In this document: in pieces, positions 22,216-33,209 of the stretch
Numbering within the stretch: the stretch's first letter is position 1
How the letters are laid out: every line of letters begins with the position of its first letter
NCBI GenBank assembly: GCA_018340805.1
Contig: JACMZG010001914.1
Span: forward strand, 25,842,069-25,906,068
Direction: 5' to 3'
Origin: Microvelia longipes
Taxonomy: Eukaryota; Arthropoda; Insecta; Hemiptera; Veliidae
Length of the DNA: 64,000 bases
Notes under the pieces: generated by a model
The model's input: only the letters and a program-made list of their open reading frames with translations
Told to the model about the DNA's origin: nothing
Databases searched by the model: none
Program-made: the position numbers and the translations under genes

Positions 22216-22760
22216 CAGACGGTGTATAATGTAAAGTTTATTGACTAGTTTTTAGAGAGTAAAGATGCACTTTTCACTCCTATTATTGGGTTATTAGAGC
22301 CAATTATATCAATTTTTAGGGGAGTGGTATTCTCTAAATTTATACAGGTGACCGAACAATTTTTTTAAATTTTCCCGGGGGCAGCACCTCCAAAATTTAT
22401 AAGGGGGACCCGACCAAAAAAAAAAATTTATTGGCTCCAAATCCGTTTCAGGTCAAAAGAAGTTGTTTGAAGCAATAATTTTTTATTATTTTTATGGGGT
22501 TAATATATAAATTTTAATATTTAATTTTTTTTAATTTTAATATAGATTTTACCCCTAAAATTTATAAGGGCGTGCTGTATAATTACACTATACCGTAAAA
22601 ATATATTATTTTTATTTTCTTAATAATTTTTATTTGGGGGTCCGACCCAAAAATAATTAGAATAAGATACAACAAAACGTAATTAAATAAAATCAACGTC
22701 TAGAGATAAAATCTTATATACTTTGGGAGTAAAATTCCATTTTCCTCTTGCAATTACCTA
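22216..22760 (+). repeat. Interspersed repeat F, copy 2
   Basis: Counterpart of 10190-10685, sharing the CAGACGGTGTATAATGT start and the ACGTCTAGAGATAAA...GGGAGTAAA end, with internal expansions of A/T runs. Confidence 0.7.
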
Positions 22761-22761
22761 C

Positions 22762-22880
22762 CTCGGCTTCGCCTCAGGAGTTAATAGTCATAACTCCCTC
22801 GGCTTTGACTCGGGAGTTAAACACATAAATACTTCGGCTTCGCCTAGGGAGTTAAATGTCCTTGGCTTACGCCTGAGGAA
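22762..22880 (+). repeat. Short array of CTCGGCTTCGCCTC.GGAGTTAA units
   Basis: Four imperfect units of about 30-38 bases at the end of repeat F, each with an internal CTC/GAG or CCC/GGG inverted match. Confidence 0.6.
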
Positions 22881-22884
22881 CCAA

Positions 22885-23280
22885 CTTACTGCTCAGGGAA
22901 ATAATAACATTCTTCTCCCTTGGTGCATAAATAACTATTTTAAGCCGCTTTTTTGTGCGCTGTTTAATTTTCCTTTTTTTATGTTTCCAATTAATTATTT
23001 TTTCTTGTAAATATTTTAGTTTCATTTAATAGTTTATTATGTTTACTCTGTTACTATTTTTTTAATTTTTTTTATTGTGAGTAGGTTTATTAAATCAATT
23101 GATAAAATAATTTATTATTATTAAAAAACTATTAAGAAAATAATATATATTTATGCTTCAGGTTAGTTATACAACTTTAGTAAAAGGAAATGCAATAAAT
23201 AATAATAAATAAATAAAAATAAAAAATAAATAAACAAAAATAAATAAATAAAAAAATAAAAAATAAATATTTCATTGACG
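22885..23280. other. AT-rich; A/T low-complexity at 23180-23270
   Basis: Includes an A-rich AAATAAATA-type run. No gene. Confidence 0.6.
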
Positions 23281-23281
23281 G

Positions 23282-23567
23282 ACAGTAATAACTTAGCAAA
23301 AATTGTAAAAAAAATTCATAGCATGCGAAAAAATAATTTTATTGATTTAAAATTGTGCACACATGGCCCACACAGTACACTAAAACAATCTTTAAACATT
23401 TTAATCACAAGGAAGCGCAAGTGGAGTGACTAGATAAACTAGAGACCCTCGGCTTTTTGGTACGCATGTGCCCCGAACTACGTACAGTAATAACTTAGCG
23501 AAAATTGTAGAAAAAATTCATAGCATGCGAAAAAATAATTTTATTGATTTAAAATTGTGCACACATG
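23282..23567 (+). repeat. 118-bp repeat copy 2, flanked by 84-bp direct repeats
   Basis: 23282-23365 and 23484-23567 are direct repeats of equal length (84 bp) with about two differences; between them 23366-23483 (118 bp) matches 17384-17502. The layout suggests insertion of the 118-bp unit accompanied by duplication of 84 bases of flank, or a tandem duplication with an internal gain. Confidence 0.8.
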
Positions 23568-23694
23568 TATAGTTATAATTAAAACTAACATATATGCCAA
23601 TTTTTATTTCATTATGAGCATTTTTTAAACATTTTATGGAATGAATTGAATAAATAAGAAATGACGTATTGCAGTATAAATTTAGTGATTTTTA

Positions 23695-23775
23695 TATTTC
23701 GAGGACGAACCAAGCGAGTCGGAAGCAGCGTGGATGAGCGTAGCGATTCCGATGTTGGGTACATGTACCTGATTT
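23695..23775 (+). repeat. 5S-like SINE family tail fragment
   Basis: GAGGACGAACCAAGCGAGTC, GATGAGCGTAGCGATTCCGA, then GTACATGTACCTGATTTTT. Same order as the tail at 49620-49735, including the terminal T-run. Confidence 0.7.
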
Positions 23776-23904
23776 TTGCCATTCTATTTTAATGTACTGT
23801 AACTGCTTAGAAGGTAGAATATTACCAAAAAAAATGTTTCGTACTATTTTTAAATATTTTCTTGACAGTGTCAGTAAAATTACATTTTGCTGTTCAAAAA
23901 CAGT

Positions 23905-24110
23905 TTAGTAATGCTTAGATTCGCACTAGTTCGTGTCCAACAGGACACACGCACATACTGTGACCACACATCACATACTTTGTCAAAACCATTCAGGAGG
24001 TCTTAAACACCTGAAACGGATAATTCAGGTGACATCGCGGTTTCAGTTATTTTAATAAAAACAATGGTTTTCCTATTTACCTACCTACGGTATAAATTTA
24101 AGAAAAGTAT
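23905..24110 (-). repeat. 5S-like SINE family, 5' block
   Basis: Minus-strand copy of the family's 5' block: GGAGGTCTTAAACACCTGAA, GGATAATTCAGGTGACATC, then a CCTACGGTATAAATTTAAG.AAAGT end. Confidence 0.7.
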
Positions 24111-24114
24111 AAAG

Positions 24115-25990
24115 ATATGTCCAACTAGATAATACTTCGTGGATATTCTGAGGTAAAATAAACAATTCGTATTCTTTTGTTAAAATCAGTGGCTACGGTA
24201 CTTTCTTTCTGCCGAAGACAGAAAGTTTAGCATATGGATACGGCGAGTCCAAGGAGATGGGAGTCTTACTTCAAAAGAGTTTGTTGTCTGTCTCAAGTCC
24301 GTCGTTTATCATTCTTTTTGTTGTCACCAAATCTTCCCACGGGGTTTTGTCCCAAGTTTGTCTATAAAGGTGCAATGTGAAGTTTGAAAAAAAAATTCTT
24401 GAAGGAAGTTCTCAGTGTGAATATATTTAAGCTTTTTTGTTTGTCCCTTGGCCTAAAAAATGTTTTATATTATATAGTAAATATCGAGAGTTTTAGGGCA
24501 CAATCCCTTCTTCTGTCCTGAGGTTTGGATCAGTACCAACACTATGCTGATTAGCCATTTTTGTTTGTTCTCTTGTATAACTAAGATCTTTCTTTATGGG
24601 GGTTGCATGTATGAGGTTTCCTTTTCCTAGCATTTCAATTTATATACACCAATATTGCTTTAATTTAAGGAGATATCTAAAACCCTTTGCTATGTAGGTG
24701 AAGATTTAGAAGACTAAAAATGTCTTGCACTAAAATTATGGTTTAAAAAGTGCCAAAAGGTTTCAAAATAAATTTTAGGCGGCCTGAAGAAAAAACAAAT
24801 TCTGATTTACACCGATTGTTAGGAAAACTTTCTGACTCATTAGTAAGAGTGGGGAGGTCAAGCCTGGTGAGTAGACCACACCATTGTGTCCTTTTCACCA
24901 ACTTCTGACTTATTAAATGTAAAATATTTTTTCTTTTCTAAATTATATATTTTTTTTTTAAATTCCTTAAAAAAATTATTCTAGCTATAAAGTAGTTTAG
25001 ACCCACAGTAACCTGTGGAACTTAAACTTTTAAATTAAAAAAGAATAAATAAAGAAAGAGTAACGCACGACCTTGGTCCTGCGTGGACTTGAAAATTGAT
25101 TAATTTTAATATCCAACAAATTTTATGTTAATTTTTCTAGACGGAAAGAAAAGAAAGATAACTGCGTGACTTATCCAATTTTTTAGTTAGAGAAGCTGAA
25201 ACATTTGACCTTAAAATATTTGATCCCGCGCTATATTCGAACCTTGCACCTTTTAGTTTATCTACTCGTGAACTCTGTAACCTTATCTATTATTTAATAA
25301 CCTACCTTTTAATAGATATTTTTCGATAACCGGCGTATACTTTATGCTGTGCTTTTCTTTATCCATCTTCGTATTTTGATCTTCAAATCGTATATTTCGA
25401 TCCTTTACTCTCTCTCTTTCTTTCCTATGTTTGATCTTAGTTTATTCTTTCACTGCTGTAAAAATTTCCCATTTTGTCTAATAGAATATTTATTTTTTTG
25501 GGAAAAAAGTCGTGGAACAAATTGCACTTTTTTGTCGGCACTATATTTTTTGTTAATTTAATTAAATGGTAGATTTAGGGTGGCCAAAAATAAAAAGTTC
25601 TTGAAATTTAATGATTAAATGTTTTATGGTCATTTATTAAATTTTTTTGGTTATCTAAATATTTAAATTAACAATTTAAAAGTGAAAATATATTGATAAA
25701 TTAATAGATAAATTTTCAGTATATATCTTAGAGATTGGAGAAATAGGAAAGTTATCTTCCATGTTAAAGGGAGTGTATAAATATTTTATACTTCAGGTTT
25801 TAACAAGTTGATTGGTTTTAGCGAATTTTGGTACAAATACTGACGATGAAATGAATCTTGGTTTTATATATAACTACATGCGTGCTAAATCTCAAACGAT
25901 TGAAACACTTTACCGCGTTTAATAGGTCTTCGAAATTCCTGCTCCTTAATGCGGGTTAATAACATCTAGACATGAAAGATTGGTTTTTGT
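24115..25990. other. No gene recognised
   Basis: AT-rich. A tRNA-like AAGGTTCGAAT lies on the minus strand near 25245 without a foldable tRNA. Short ORFs such as 25349-25561 show no motif. Confidence 0.5.
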
Positions 25991-25997
25991 TCCAAGT

Positions 25998-26054
25998 TTT
26001 CTGGTCTCTAGCACAAATCCACTAGAAGAAACAATTGTTTCTTCTAGTGCTAGA
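25998..26054. repeat. Palindrome at the edge of a SINE-family fragment
   Basis: A 28-base perfect palindrome centred on GAAACAATTGTTTC, extended outward by TCTCTAGC...GCTAGAGA with one 6-base gap. Confidence 0.8.
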
Positions 26055-26225
26055 GACCAGACACACTCAATCACACATATACATACATACATTTACATAC
26101 TCACACACACACACACATCAATACAGACTGATACGTTGTGAAAACCACTTAGGAGGTCTTAAACGTCTAAAACGGATTCTTCAGGTGATATCCTGGTTTC
26201 GGATGTTTTTGATGGCATCCTAAAA
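26040..26225 (-). repeat. 5S-like SINE family, 5' block with (CA)n
   Basis: Minus-strand copy: (CA)n at about 26101-26118, ACCACTTAGGAGGTCTTAAA, CGGATTCTTCAGGTGATATC. The (CA)n corresponds to the (GT)n in plus copies at 36716 and 62138. Confidence 0.7.
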
Positions 26226-26229
26226 AAAG

Positions 26230-26775
26230 TTTATAATGTTTATTTTAAGGTTCAACCTGAGACTAAGAGGTTTAGAAACATTTACATTTAAGTTAATATT
26301 GTAAAATTAAATATCGATTCTATTTACAACCGATAAATAATTTAAATAAATCTGTAGAATGAGTAAAAAGTATTATAATCAATAAAGTGAAAATGTTGAG
26401 TGTTTAAACAGGACTACCTCAATACTGGTATGTATTGTATGAATCCCTTTATGTATAGTTTCTTTTACAGTCCTCTTACTGTCAAAAGAAAATGAAACAA
26501 TGGTTTAAATAAAAGACTTATTGACCTCTGATTTTGACGGTTCTCAATATCAAGTAATACTTGAACTTCATTCTTAATTTTCATGAGAGAGGTCAGGTAC
26601 TTGGAAGACTTCTTTTATAAATTCTTCTAACTTTTGTAACTTCTAGTTTTGTAAGTTACTCCCGGAACTAACAAGTATCAGGATCTTAAGTTTATTTATT
26701 GAGGATTTAGTGCCGTGTTAATATTTTAAGATATATTTCGAGTGTTTAAGGAAATGAAAATAGTATTTTATGTTT
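26230..26775. other. No gene recognised
   Basis: AT-rich, nothing distinctive. Confidence 0.5.
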
Positions 26776-26849
26776 GCTAGGCTGTGAAATGATTTTTTTT
26801 ACCAAAGCGATTATATTTACTGGCGAGCAAAGTGAGTCAGTAAAAGAAA

Positions 26850-27225
26850 CTGAGGTAAAAAAACATTCACAATCCTGTATGTGAATGATATTATGTTCTG
26901 AGGTGAAAAATCATTCACAACCCTGTATGTGTATGATATTATGTTCTGAGGTGAAAAATCATTCACAACCCTGTATGTGAATGATATTTTGTTCCAACCC
27001 TGTATGTGAATGATATTTTGTTCTGAGGTGAAAAATCATTTACAACCCTGTATGTGAATGATATTTTGTTCTGAGGTGAAAAATCATTCACAACCCTGTA
27101 CGTGAATGATATTTTGTTCTGAGGTACAAAAACATTCACAACCCTGTACGTGAATGATATTTTGTTCTGAGGTGAAAAATCATTCACAACCCTGTACGTG
27201 AATGATATTTTGTTCTGAGGTGAAA
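26850..27225 (+). repeat. 48-bp minisatellite of hairpin units
   Basis: Units start at 26850, 26898, 26946, (a 29-base partial from 26994), 27023, 27071, 27119 and 27167. Each carries ATCATTCAC and GTGAATGAT separated by AACCCTGTAT or AACCCTGTAC, a 9-bp stem and 10-base loop. Because 48 is a multiple of three the minus strand is open in 16-residue repeats, but nothing suggests it is translated. Related flanks (AGGCTGTGAAAT...GCGA.TATATTTAC.GGCGAG) lie at 26779-26840 and 27259-27325. Confidence 0.9.
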
Positions 27226-27659
27226 AGTAATTATAAAATAATTGTATATGATACTACTAGGCTGTGAAATAAATCTTTTTTACCGAAGCGACTATATTTA
27301 CCGGCGAGCGACGCAAGTCAGTACAAGGGAGCTGAGGTAAGAGGTAATTTCAGTCATATACTGTATGCTATTTTTTCTGAGGTAAAGTGTAATAATAAAA
27401 TAAATAGCATTTACAAAACACTTTTATTTAGCCCTTCAACTGTTTTTTTTTTACTCTGGTTGAGTTGCTTATAACTTAGTCACTATCAAACATCGTAAAT
27501 AATACTTTCTATTAAGTAAATAGTAATAATTATTTTTAATGTAATTTTGATTGCAAAGAAACAAGAAATAAGTATCAGAAAGAAGTTATACTTTTAAAAC
27601 AGCGCTGCCATCTTATGGAAATATGAAACGCATTTTTGTCGTGGTTCGAGGTTCGACTT

Positions 27660-27735
27660 CCGCCATGACGCCTATCCCATTAGCGATTTTTTTCCAAAGA
27701 AAATTCGCTAAAAGTATTTTAAAGACTCGAATTTT
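27660..27735 (+). repeat. TA-tract-associated repeat module
   Basis: CGCCTATCCCATTAGCGAT, a T-run and AAAATTCGCTAAAA, about 50 bases before a (TA)n tract. Compare 6985-7040 and 35175-35230. Confidence 0.55.
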
Positions 27736-27783
27736 AGCAGACTTTGAAGACAAGAATTTTCATGATAACCACTATATAGTAGT

Positions 27784-27796
27784 TATATATATTAAT

Positions 27797-27852
<56 letters not shown>

Positions 27853-27855
27853 ATA
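27784..27855. repeat. (TA)n microsatellite
   Basis: TA repeat joining directly to a (TAA)n run at 27850-27866. Confidence 0.95.
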
Positions 27856-28645
27856 ATAATAATAATTTCTTTATTTTCACCAAAAAATTATATACAATAA
27901 TATTTTTACAAAACATATTTTTCTTTATATTAATAAAAAAAATTAACTTTAAGTTTAATTGTTTTAACTGCTTTACATTTGGTGAGAGCCCTCAGTAGAT
28001 GTAAAGCTCATCTAGAGCGAGGGCTCTGCCTCGAGTTTCTTCTCCATATCTTATATTTATATTTTATAGAATTTTTTTTTGTCCTTTTTCTTATTATTAC
28101 ATTATTTATCTATATATCTATATATAAATAAATTCAAGTGGTTATCAGGTTATTCTTCGAGTCAAGTAGTTAGTTAGTCTTGTGAGTTAAGATATTGGTC
28201 CAGTAAGTAGGTTTTGATTTCTTTTTTAAATGTGTTAATATTTTGAATAGTTTGTAGAGAGTTAGGTAGTTGGTTGTAGTAAAGTGGTCCTAGGTATATT
28301 GAGTGTTTTTGTTTCTTATCAGTCTTACATAAAGGTGTTAGTACATAGTTAGTCTGTTGTGTTCTTGTCAGGTAAGTATGGTGTAGTGTTTGTTTGTTTT
28401 CATTTTGATAATATTTTATTATAACAGCTTTTTTGAATAATTGTTCCACAGGTAATACATTAAAGTCTTTAAAAAGTTGTTTTGAGGAATACAACACAGG
28501 TTTTTTAAGTGCTATTTTTAAAACTGCTTTTTGAGCGACTTCCGCATCTTTAAGGTAAGTGCTCGCAGCACTTCCCCAAGCTAGGATACAGTAGTTTAAA
28601 ACTGATTCAGTCAGTGCGTGGTATAGCATTTTTAAAGTTCTTTTA
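27850..28645 (-). mobile_element. LINE 3' end with open RT C-terminus
   Basis: A 151-codon minus-strand frame (28629-28174) reads ESVLNYCILAWGSAASTY, AQKAVLKIAL, then HHTYLTRTQQ, LGPLYYNQLP and INTFKKEIKTYLLDQY. S.L.Y.I..WG......L...QK...RI, H.Y.TR, YN.LP and FK..+K.YLL are the hallmarks of the C-terminus of CR1/Jockey-group RTs. About 310 bases of 3' UTR follow and end in a (TTA)n tail at about 27866-27850. The element is 5'-truncated near 28645. It is the least decayed coding remnant among the LINEs here and could belong to the same group as 3640-4112. Confidence 0.85.
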
Positions 28646-28649
28646 TATA

Positions 28650-29725
28650 TATATTAATGCTGCGTCCGTAATACTTTTCCTTTATCCTCCTTCACTTTTA
28701 ACCGTTAGCACTGATGATGATGTTTTATTAGACTGAATGTCCTTAGCTGATATAAAATTTTAATTTTAATAATTCAAAAACTTCTTTATTTATTACTCTA
28801 TTACTCTATTAATACTCTCCTTAGAAGCTTTCACCATAAATTATAAAAAGTACTCAACCCCCTCGAGTCGTAGCTCTGTTACATTCCCTCGCTGTAAATA
28901 ATCTATGTCCTATTATTCTTAGTTGTAGTGAACTTGAAGTACCCTGTACCTTTCAATACCATTCTTATAAATATTTCCTTTGAACAATATCTGTTTGATG
29001 TATTGTAGTTATTCAAATAATTTATGTTCATGACTACTTACTCTCTTGTATTTGCCAAATAGTCTTCACAACCCTTTTCAAATGTAAGACACTTTGAAAG
29101 AGAACATTTCTTCACGAGTGCTTCAAGCGCCCTAAAAAACTTCTATTGTTCTAAAATTTGTTAATTTAATGTGGTCTTAAGGATAAATGAAATGGCGATT
29201 TTTCTATTCGATGTCTTTTTAAGTAGTCTGTAAAATAATTTGTATATAATTTATACAATTTGCTTCAAGTTTAAAATTTATTACGATCAATCAAAGTATT
29301 TAGAGAAAGGAATCGTGATTTGCGATTGGACAGTACTTGAGGACATATTGATGAAATTTATTGAATTGGATCCTTGTTCTTATTAGAACGGTTTAGTTTA
29401 GTTGTAGCAAATCAAGTTGCCAGACTAATTGATATTTAGATGCAATTACAATGTTATTTATTTCTTTTTATTTCTCATGTTCTTATTTTATTTCTATTTA
29501 TATTGTTTAACGAAACTATAAAAAGAATGTTCGTTGTTTAAATAATGGCTTCGGGATTTTCTTTCCTTACCTCGTAATGGGATGAAAGGATAATAAAAGC
29601 TACAAATGGAGGTATTCGCTATTAATTATAAAATATCCTCATTTTGACACTCATACCATCAGTTATTATAAAAATAACTAACAGTTATTTTTAGTTTATA
29701 CTGTTTAGCGAATTTCCTAAGATGA
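28650..29725. other. No gene recognised
   Basis: AT-rich. A CTGATGATGATG run near 28711 lacks the rest of a hammerhead core. Confidence 0.5.
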
Positions 29726-29730
29726 AATGA

Positions 29731-29965
29731 GTTTATGAGGAGAGGGGGAAAAGTGTTTTTTAAAGAATTTTTATAAGAAAATGACGTTTATGAGGAGAGG
29801 GGAGAAAGTGTTTTTTAAAGAATTTTTATAAGAAAATGACGTTTATGAGGAGAGGGGGGAAAGTGTTTTTTAAAGAATTTTTATAAGAAAATGATGTTTA
29901 TGAGGAGAGTGGGGAAAGTGTTTTTTAAAGAATATTTATAAGAAAATGATGTTTATGATGTTGCT
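29731..29965 (+). repeat. 55-bp minisatellite, four units
   Basis: GTTTATGAGGAGAG starts units at 29731, 29786, 29841 and 29896; a fifth begins at 29951 and decays. Units are nearly identical. Confidence 0.95.
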
Positions 29966-30149
29966 TGAACGATGAATATGGGGGGAAAATGAAAACTGAA
30001 ACAAAATGAAAATGCAGAAAAGAAAAATAAAAGATCAACATGTTATACGAAAGTGGTGCACGTTTGGAAAATAAAGAGCCATAGCAGGGCTACTGTTATG
30101 GTAAATTTAAAAAAGAAAATAAATATGGGGGTTAAGGTATATTGCTGTA

Positions 30150-30262
30150 TGTTGCTCGTTTTTTTTCCGTGTACTTTTTTCCGTGCGCTTGTTTTCCGTG
30201 TACTTTTTTCCTAAATTTTTTTCCGTGTGTTTTTTCCCATGTGTTCTTTTCCCCGTGTACAT
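30150..30262 (+). repeat. Degenerate TTTTTTCCGTGTAC repeat
   Basis: Six to seven imperfect copies of T-run plus CCGTGTAC. An inverted version lies at 46150-46225. Confidence 0.7.
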
Positions 30263-30300
30263 TTTTTCCTAGATATGTTTAGGGCAGATAAGAGTAGAAT

Positions 30301-30478
30301 TGAGGATATGCCAAACATAGATCTTATCCTAGTTTATTCTAATGTACACTATAGTGCGACCAATATTCGATCGAGGATATCGAGAATATTCGATATCGAG
30401 GATATGGAATCGAGGATATGCCGGACATAGATCTTATCCTAGTTTATTCTAGTGTACACTATAGTGCGACCAATATTA
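30301..30478 (+). repeat. 66-bp direct repeat pair
   Basis: GAGGATATGCC.ACATAGATC through TAGTGCGACCAATATT occurs at about 30302-30367 and 30411-30476, separated by a run of GAGGATAT/GATATCGAG words. Confidence 0.85.
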
Positions 30479-30479
30479 T

Positions 30480-31200
30480 TAAAATGGTGAATATAACAAT
30501 AAAAATAAACTATAACCAACATAAACAATAAAGGACCTAACAAACATATTGGCGGATCATTTAAAAAAAATAAACAAAAAATTCAGTTGTAGTATAGAAA
30601 AAGAGAAATATAGATAACATTCATAAAATTATCAAAATAACCAATAATTTTAAAATTACAGCCAATTTGGCGGACAAATTTTAATTAGATTCTGACGTGA
30701 GTTCCTGATTCATCGCATTACCAGTTAGAATTGTTTTAAACAGTTATTATAGGTCAAAAAGTGTAAAATTCAAAATATAAAATCCTGTTCTTATTTGTTG
30801 ACCGATTTTGTTGCAAGTTCAGTGACCGATTAGCCGTGTTTAGTTTAATATGAAGATGAAGATCCCCCTTGTTTGGATGTTTGAGCCAATAAATTTTTAT
30901 TCATCAGTCAACGTCAGATTAACAAAGTTCTAAGCTTCTTCTGTGCGAATGTTCTCGCTGAATCTTTATCCGTTAGGATTTAGCGGTTTATGCTAAAATT
31001 ATATTTATTTTACCTTTTCGCCAATCAATCATTGAAGTTGATGAATGTTTGCTTTCTTATGTCTGCATATTTCAAGGTAATGTGACGTCATTTATTAATT
31101 CAGCGTTATTCATGAAATTTTTTATGTTTGTATTTTCTAGAGTCGAAAGGCAGATTGTTTCCTTCTTTTTTTTATATTTTATACTTGGTACGGTGTGTAT

Positions 31201-31205
<5 letters not shown>
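30480..31205. other. No gene recognised
   Basis: AT-rich, no motif. Confidence 0.5.
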
Positions 31206-31206
<1 letters not shown>

Positions 31207-31246
<40 letters not shown>

Positions 31247-31302
31247 TATATTATATATATATATATATATATAATATATATATATATATTATATTATTAT
31301 AA
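31207..31302. repeat. (TA)n microsatellite
   Basis: Interrupted TA repeat. Confidence 0.95.
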
Positions 31303-31309
31303 CACACAA

Positions 31310-32380
31310 CTACACGTAAATAGTATAAATGAACATAGTTTATTGCTGCGGAAATAAAATTGGCTGGTTTCACTGTGGTTAATAAACAAATTTCCGCACC
31401 AATAAAATATCACTTTACAGACTAGTTGTGTGATTTGCTTTTTATTGGTCCTTCACCTCTAGAAACAAAGTAGTTTTCATCAAACTCAATTTTTTATTAA
31501 CGTTTATGAAGGATTTTACTTGGTTTTTGCGAGGTACCTCTAATCTGCATTCTACGATTGACGAAAATCACCATAATCGTAATTTCTCCACAACCAATGA
31601 ACAAAAATAAGTGTTTTGGGGCAATCTGGAATCCTCATACAAGCTGCAATAAAGATCTTATGGTATGATGACGTTGCAGTTTTATTAAATATCAAAAATT
31701 GGGTGGTAAACGATAAAAAATATTCCCTTTTTGGCAATTTTAAGAGATTTATTAGTAATAACTTTTGAAATTGTGAAGAGAATTTGTTAAAATCGGACTC
31801 ATTTAGTTGATATTTATGTTGGCTAACTGTACAAACCATAAAACCGTAGCTCCCTATCTTACTTTTCAAGTTATCTTAGAAAAACCATATTTTTTTGTTT
31901 TTGTTATGTTTAACGATTGTTTTACACCTAAAACAGAGGTTAGCATTAAAACTTTTGACATTCTTTCAATAAAGCAATGATTCTAGTTTAAAAATATGTC
32001 CGTATTATAAATTTTATTTAAATGCAACATCATCCAAAATGGCGCCGAAGTGAACTAAATTTAAAAAAATGTTTTTTCATCATAGCTCGGTGAAAAATTG
32101 TCCGATTTTGATGCGTTTTTCACTAATTTTGTGGAAAACGTATAATGTTTTTGTTTTTGTTGATTCTTTAAAGAACAAAAAATATTTCCCTGTACCTAAA
32201 TATAAAATTAAAAGAGTTAGCATTAACATCTCTATGACCGGCGCGAAGCGCGCCCGAAAACGGATTTTTCTCGTCTGCTCACTATTACACTGAATCCAAC
32301 TCCGAAAACCGCATCCTTCTGGCAGTTATAGTTTCCGAGAAAAAGGTCTTGTCCTCCTTAGATGGACCACCCTGTATATA
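31310..32380. other. Unclassified sequence ending in CCACCCTGTATATA
   Basis: Contains a 105-codon minus frame (31552-31869) and a 74-codon plus frame (32069-32293) with no motifs I know. It closes with GGACCACCCTGTATATA near 32364-32380; from memory, similar words occur at ends of arthropod repeats, so this may be an unrecognised transposon. Confidence 0.3.
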
Positions 32381-32384
32381 ATCA

Positions 32385-32530
32385 AGAAAACTCATTACAC
32401 TAATTCCTCGAAACTTTTCCTCGTCACATCTGATTCGCTATCATACCGATTTCGGACTCGCTTCGCTTGTCCTCCTCAGAATATACAGGTCGTTTAATTT
32501 ATACTGCATCACGAGTGCAAATAGTAAATA
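32385..32530 (-). repeat. 5S-like SINE family tail fragment
   Basis: CTTTTCCTCGTCACATCTGA, TCGCTTCGCTTGTCCTCCTC and AATTTATACTGCA match the complement of the family tail. Confidence 0.65.
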
Positions 32531-32984
32531 CATAAAAAGGTTTACACTTGTACCGAATTTCAACTCGATTGGATTATTTTCCGATTTTTTACCATTTTTA
32601 AAAAACGTATTGAGCGGATTTTATGCCTGTTGCGCTTACATCGGAGCATTATCTATGAGCCCTTATCAGTCTTGATTTCTGATATTGTTTTGTTTGCTTC
32701 GTTTTTGGAAATTTCATTAGGTAATGCCCGATCACCGAGTGACTTTGATAAAGTTTCAGTCCCCGGAATTCGGAAACTATTTATTATGTACTTAGTTTTT
32801 ATATTTAGTTATTAGAAGTGAAGTTGTCATCAGTTGATTATAGTATTTAAAATATAGTTTTGAGTTCATCTTGTTATTTTATTTTGTACTCGCCGTAACC
32901 CATTGACGTTGCAAGATAAGTATTTACTAAGATTAAATAAATATCGTACATATGCAATATGTCATTCGATAAAAATAGAACTAA

Positions 32985-33205
32985 TATAGCACAACTACAC
33001 CTACAGGCTGATTTTTGTTCTAAGTTTCAAGTCTCTAGCATTAATACGCACACACACATACGGACAGACAACTTTGTGAAAACCACTTGGAAGATTTTTA
33101 AAACACCTGAAACGGATAATTCAGGCGACATTCCGGTTACGGTTTTTTTCTGAAAACTCAATACTTTTCCTATATACCTACGCTACGGTATAAATATGGA
33201 AAAGT
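32985..33205 (-). repeat. 5S-like SINE family, 5' block
   Basis: Runs AGCACAACTACACCTACAGG, (CA)n, ACAACTTTGTGAAAACCACT, CACCTGAAACGGATAATTCA, then TACGGTATAAATATGGAAAAG. Confidence 0.75.
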
Positions 33206-33209
33206 AAAA

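Noticed and set aside
22762..22880. CRISPR-like array from four spaced repeats
   Set aside because: Units are diverged, spacers are not unique and uniform, and the context is animal nuclear DNA.
25210..25290. Minus-strand tRNA-like AAGGTTCGAAT as a tRNA or SINE head
   Set aside because: Only the B box is convincing; no acceptor pairing and no tail.
26963..27187. Sixteen-residue repeat protein encoded on the minus strand
   Set aside because: Explained by a 48-bp minisatellite whose unit length is a multiple of three.
28705..28740. Further hammerhead motif at CTGATGATGATG
   Set aside because: No stem II and GACTGAATG in place of the GAAA junction.
31552..31869. 105-codon minus-strand open frame
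   Set aside because: Longest unexplained frame in the window but without family motifs; could be chance or part of an unknown transposon.
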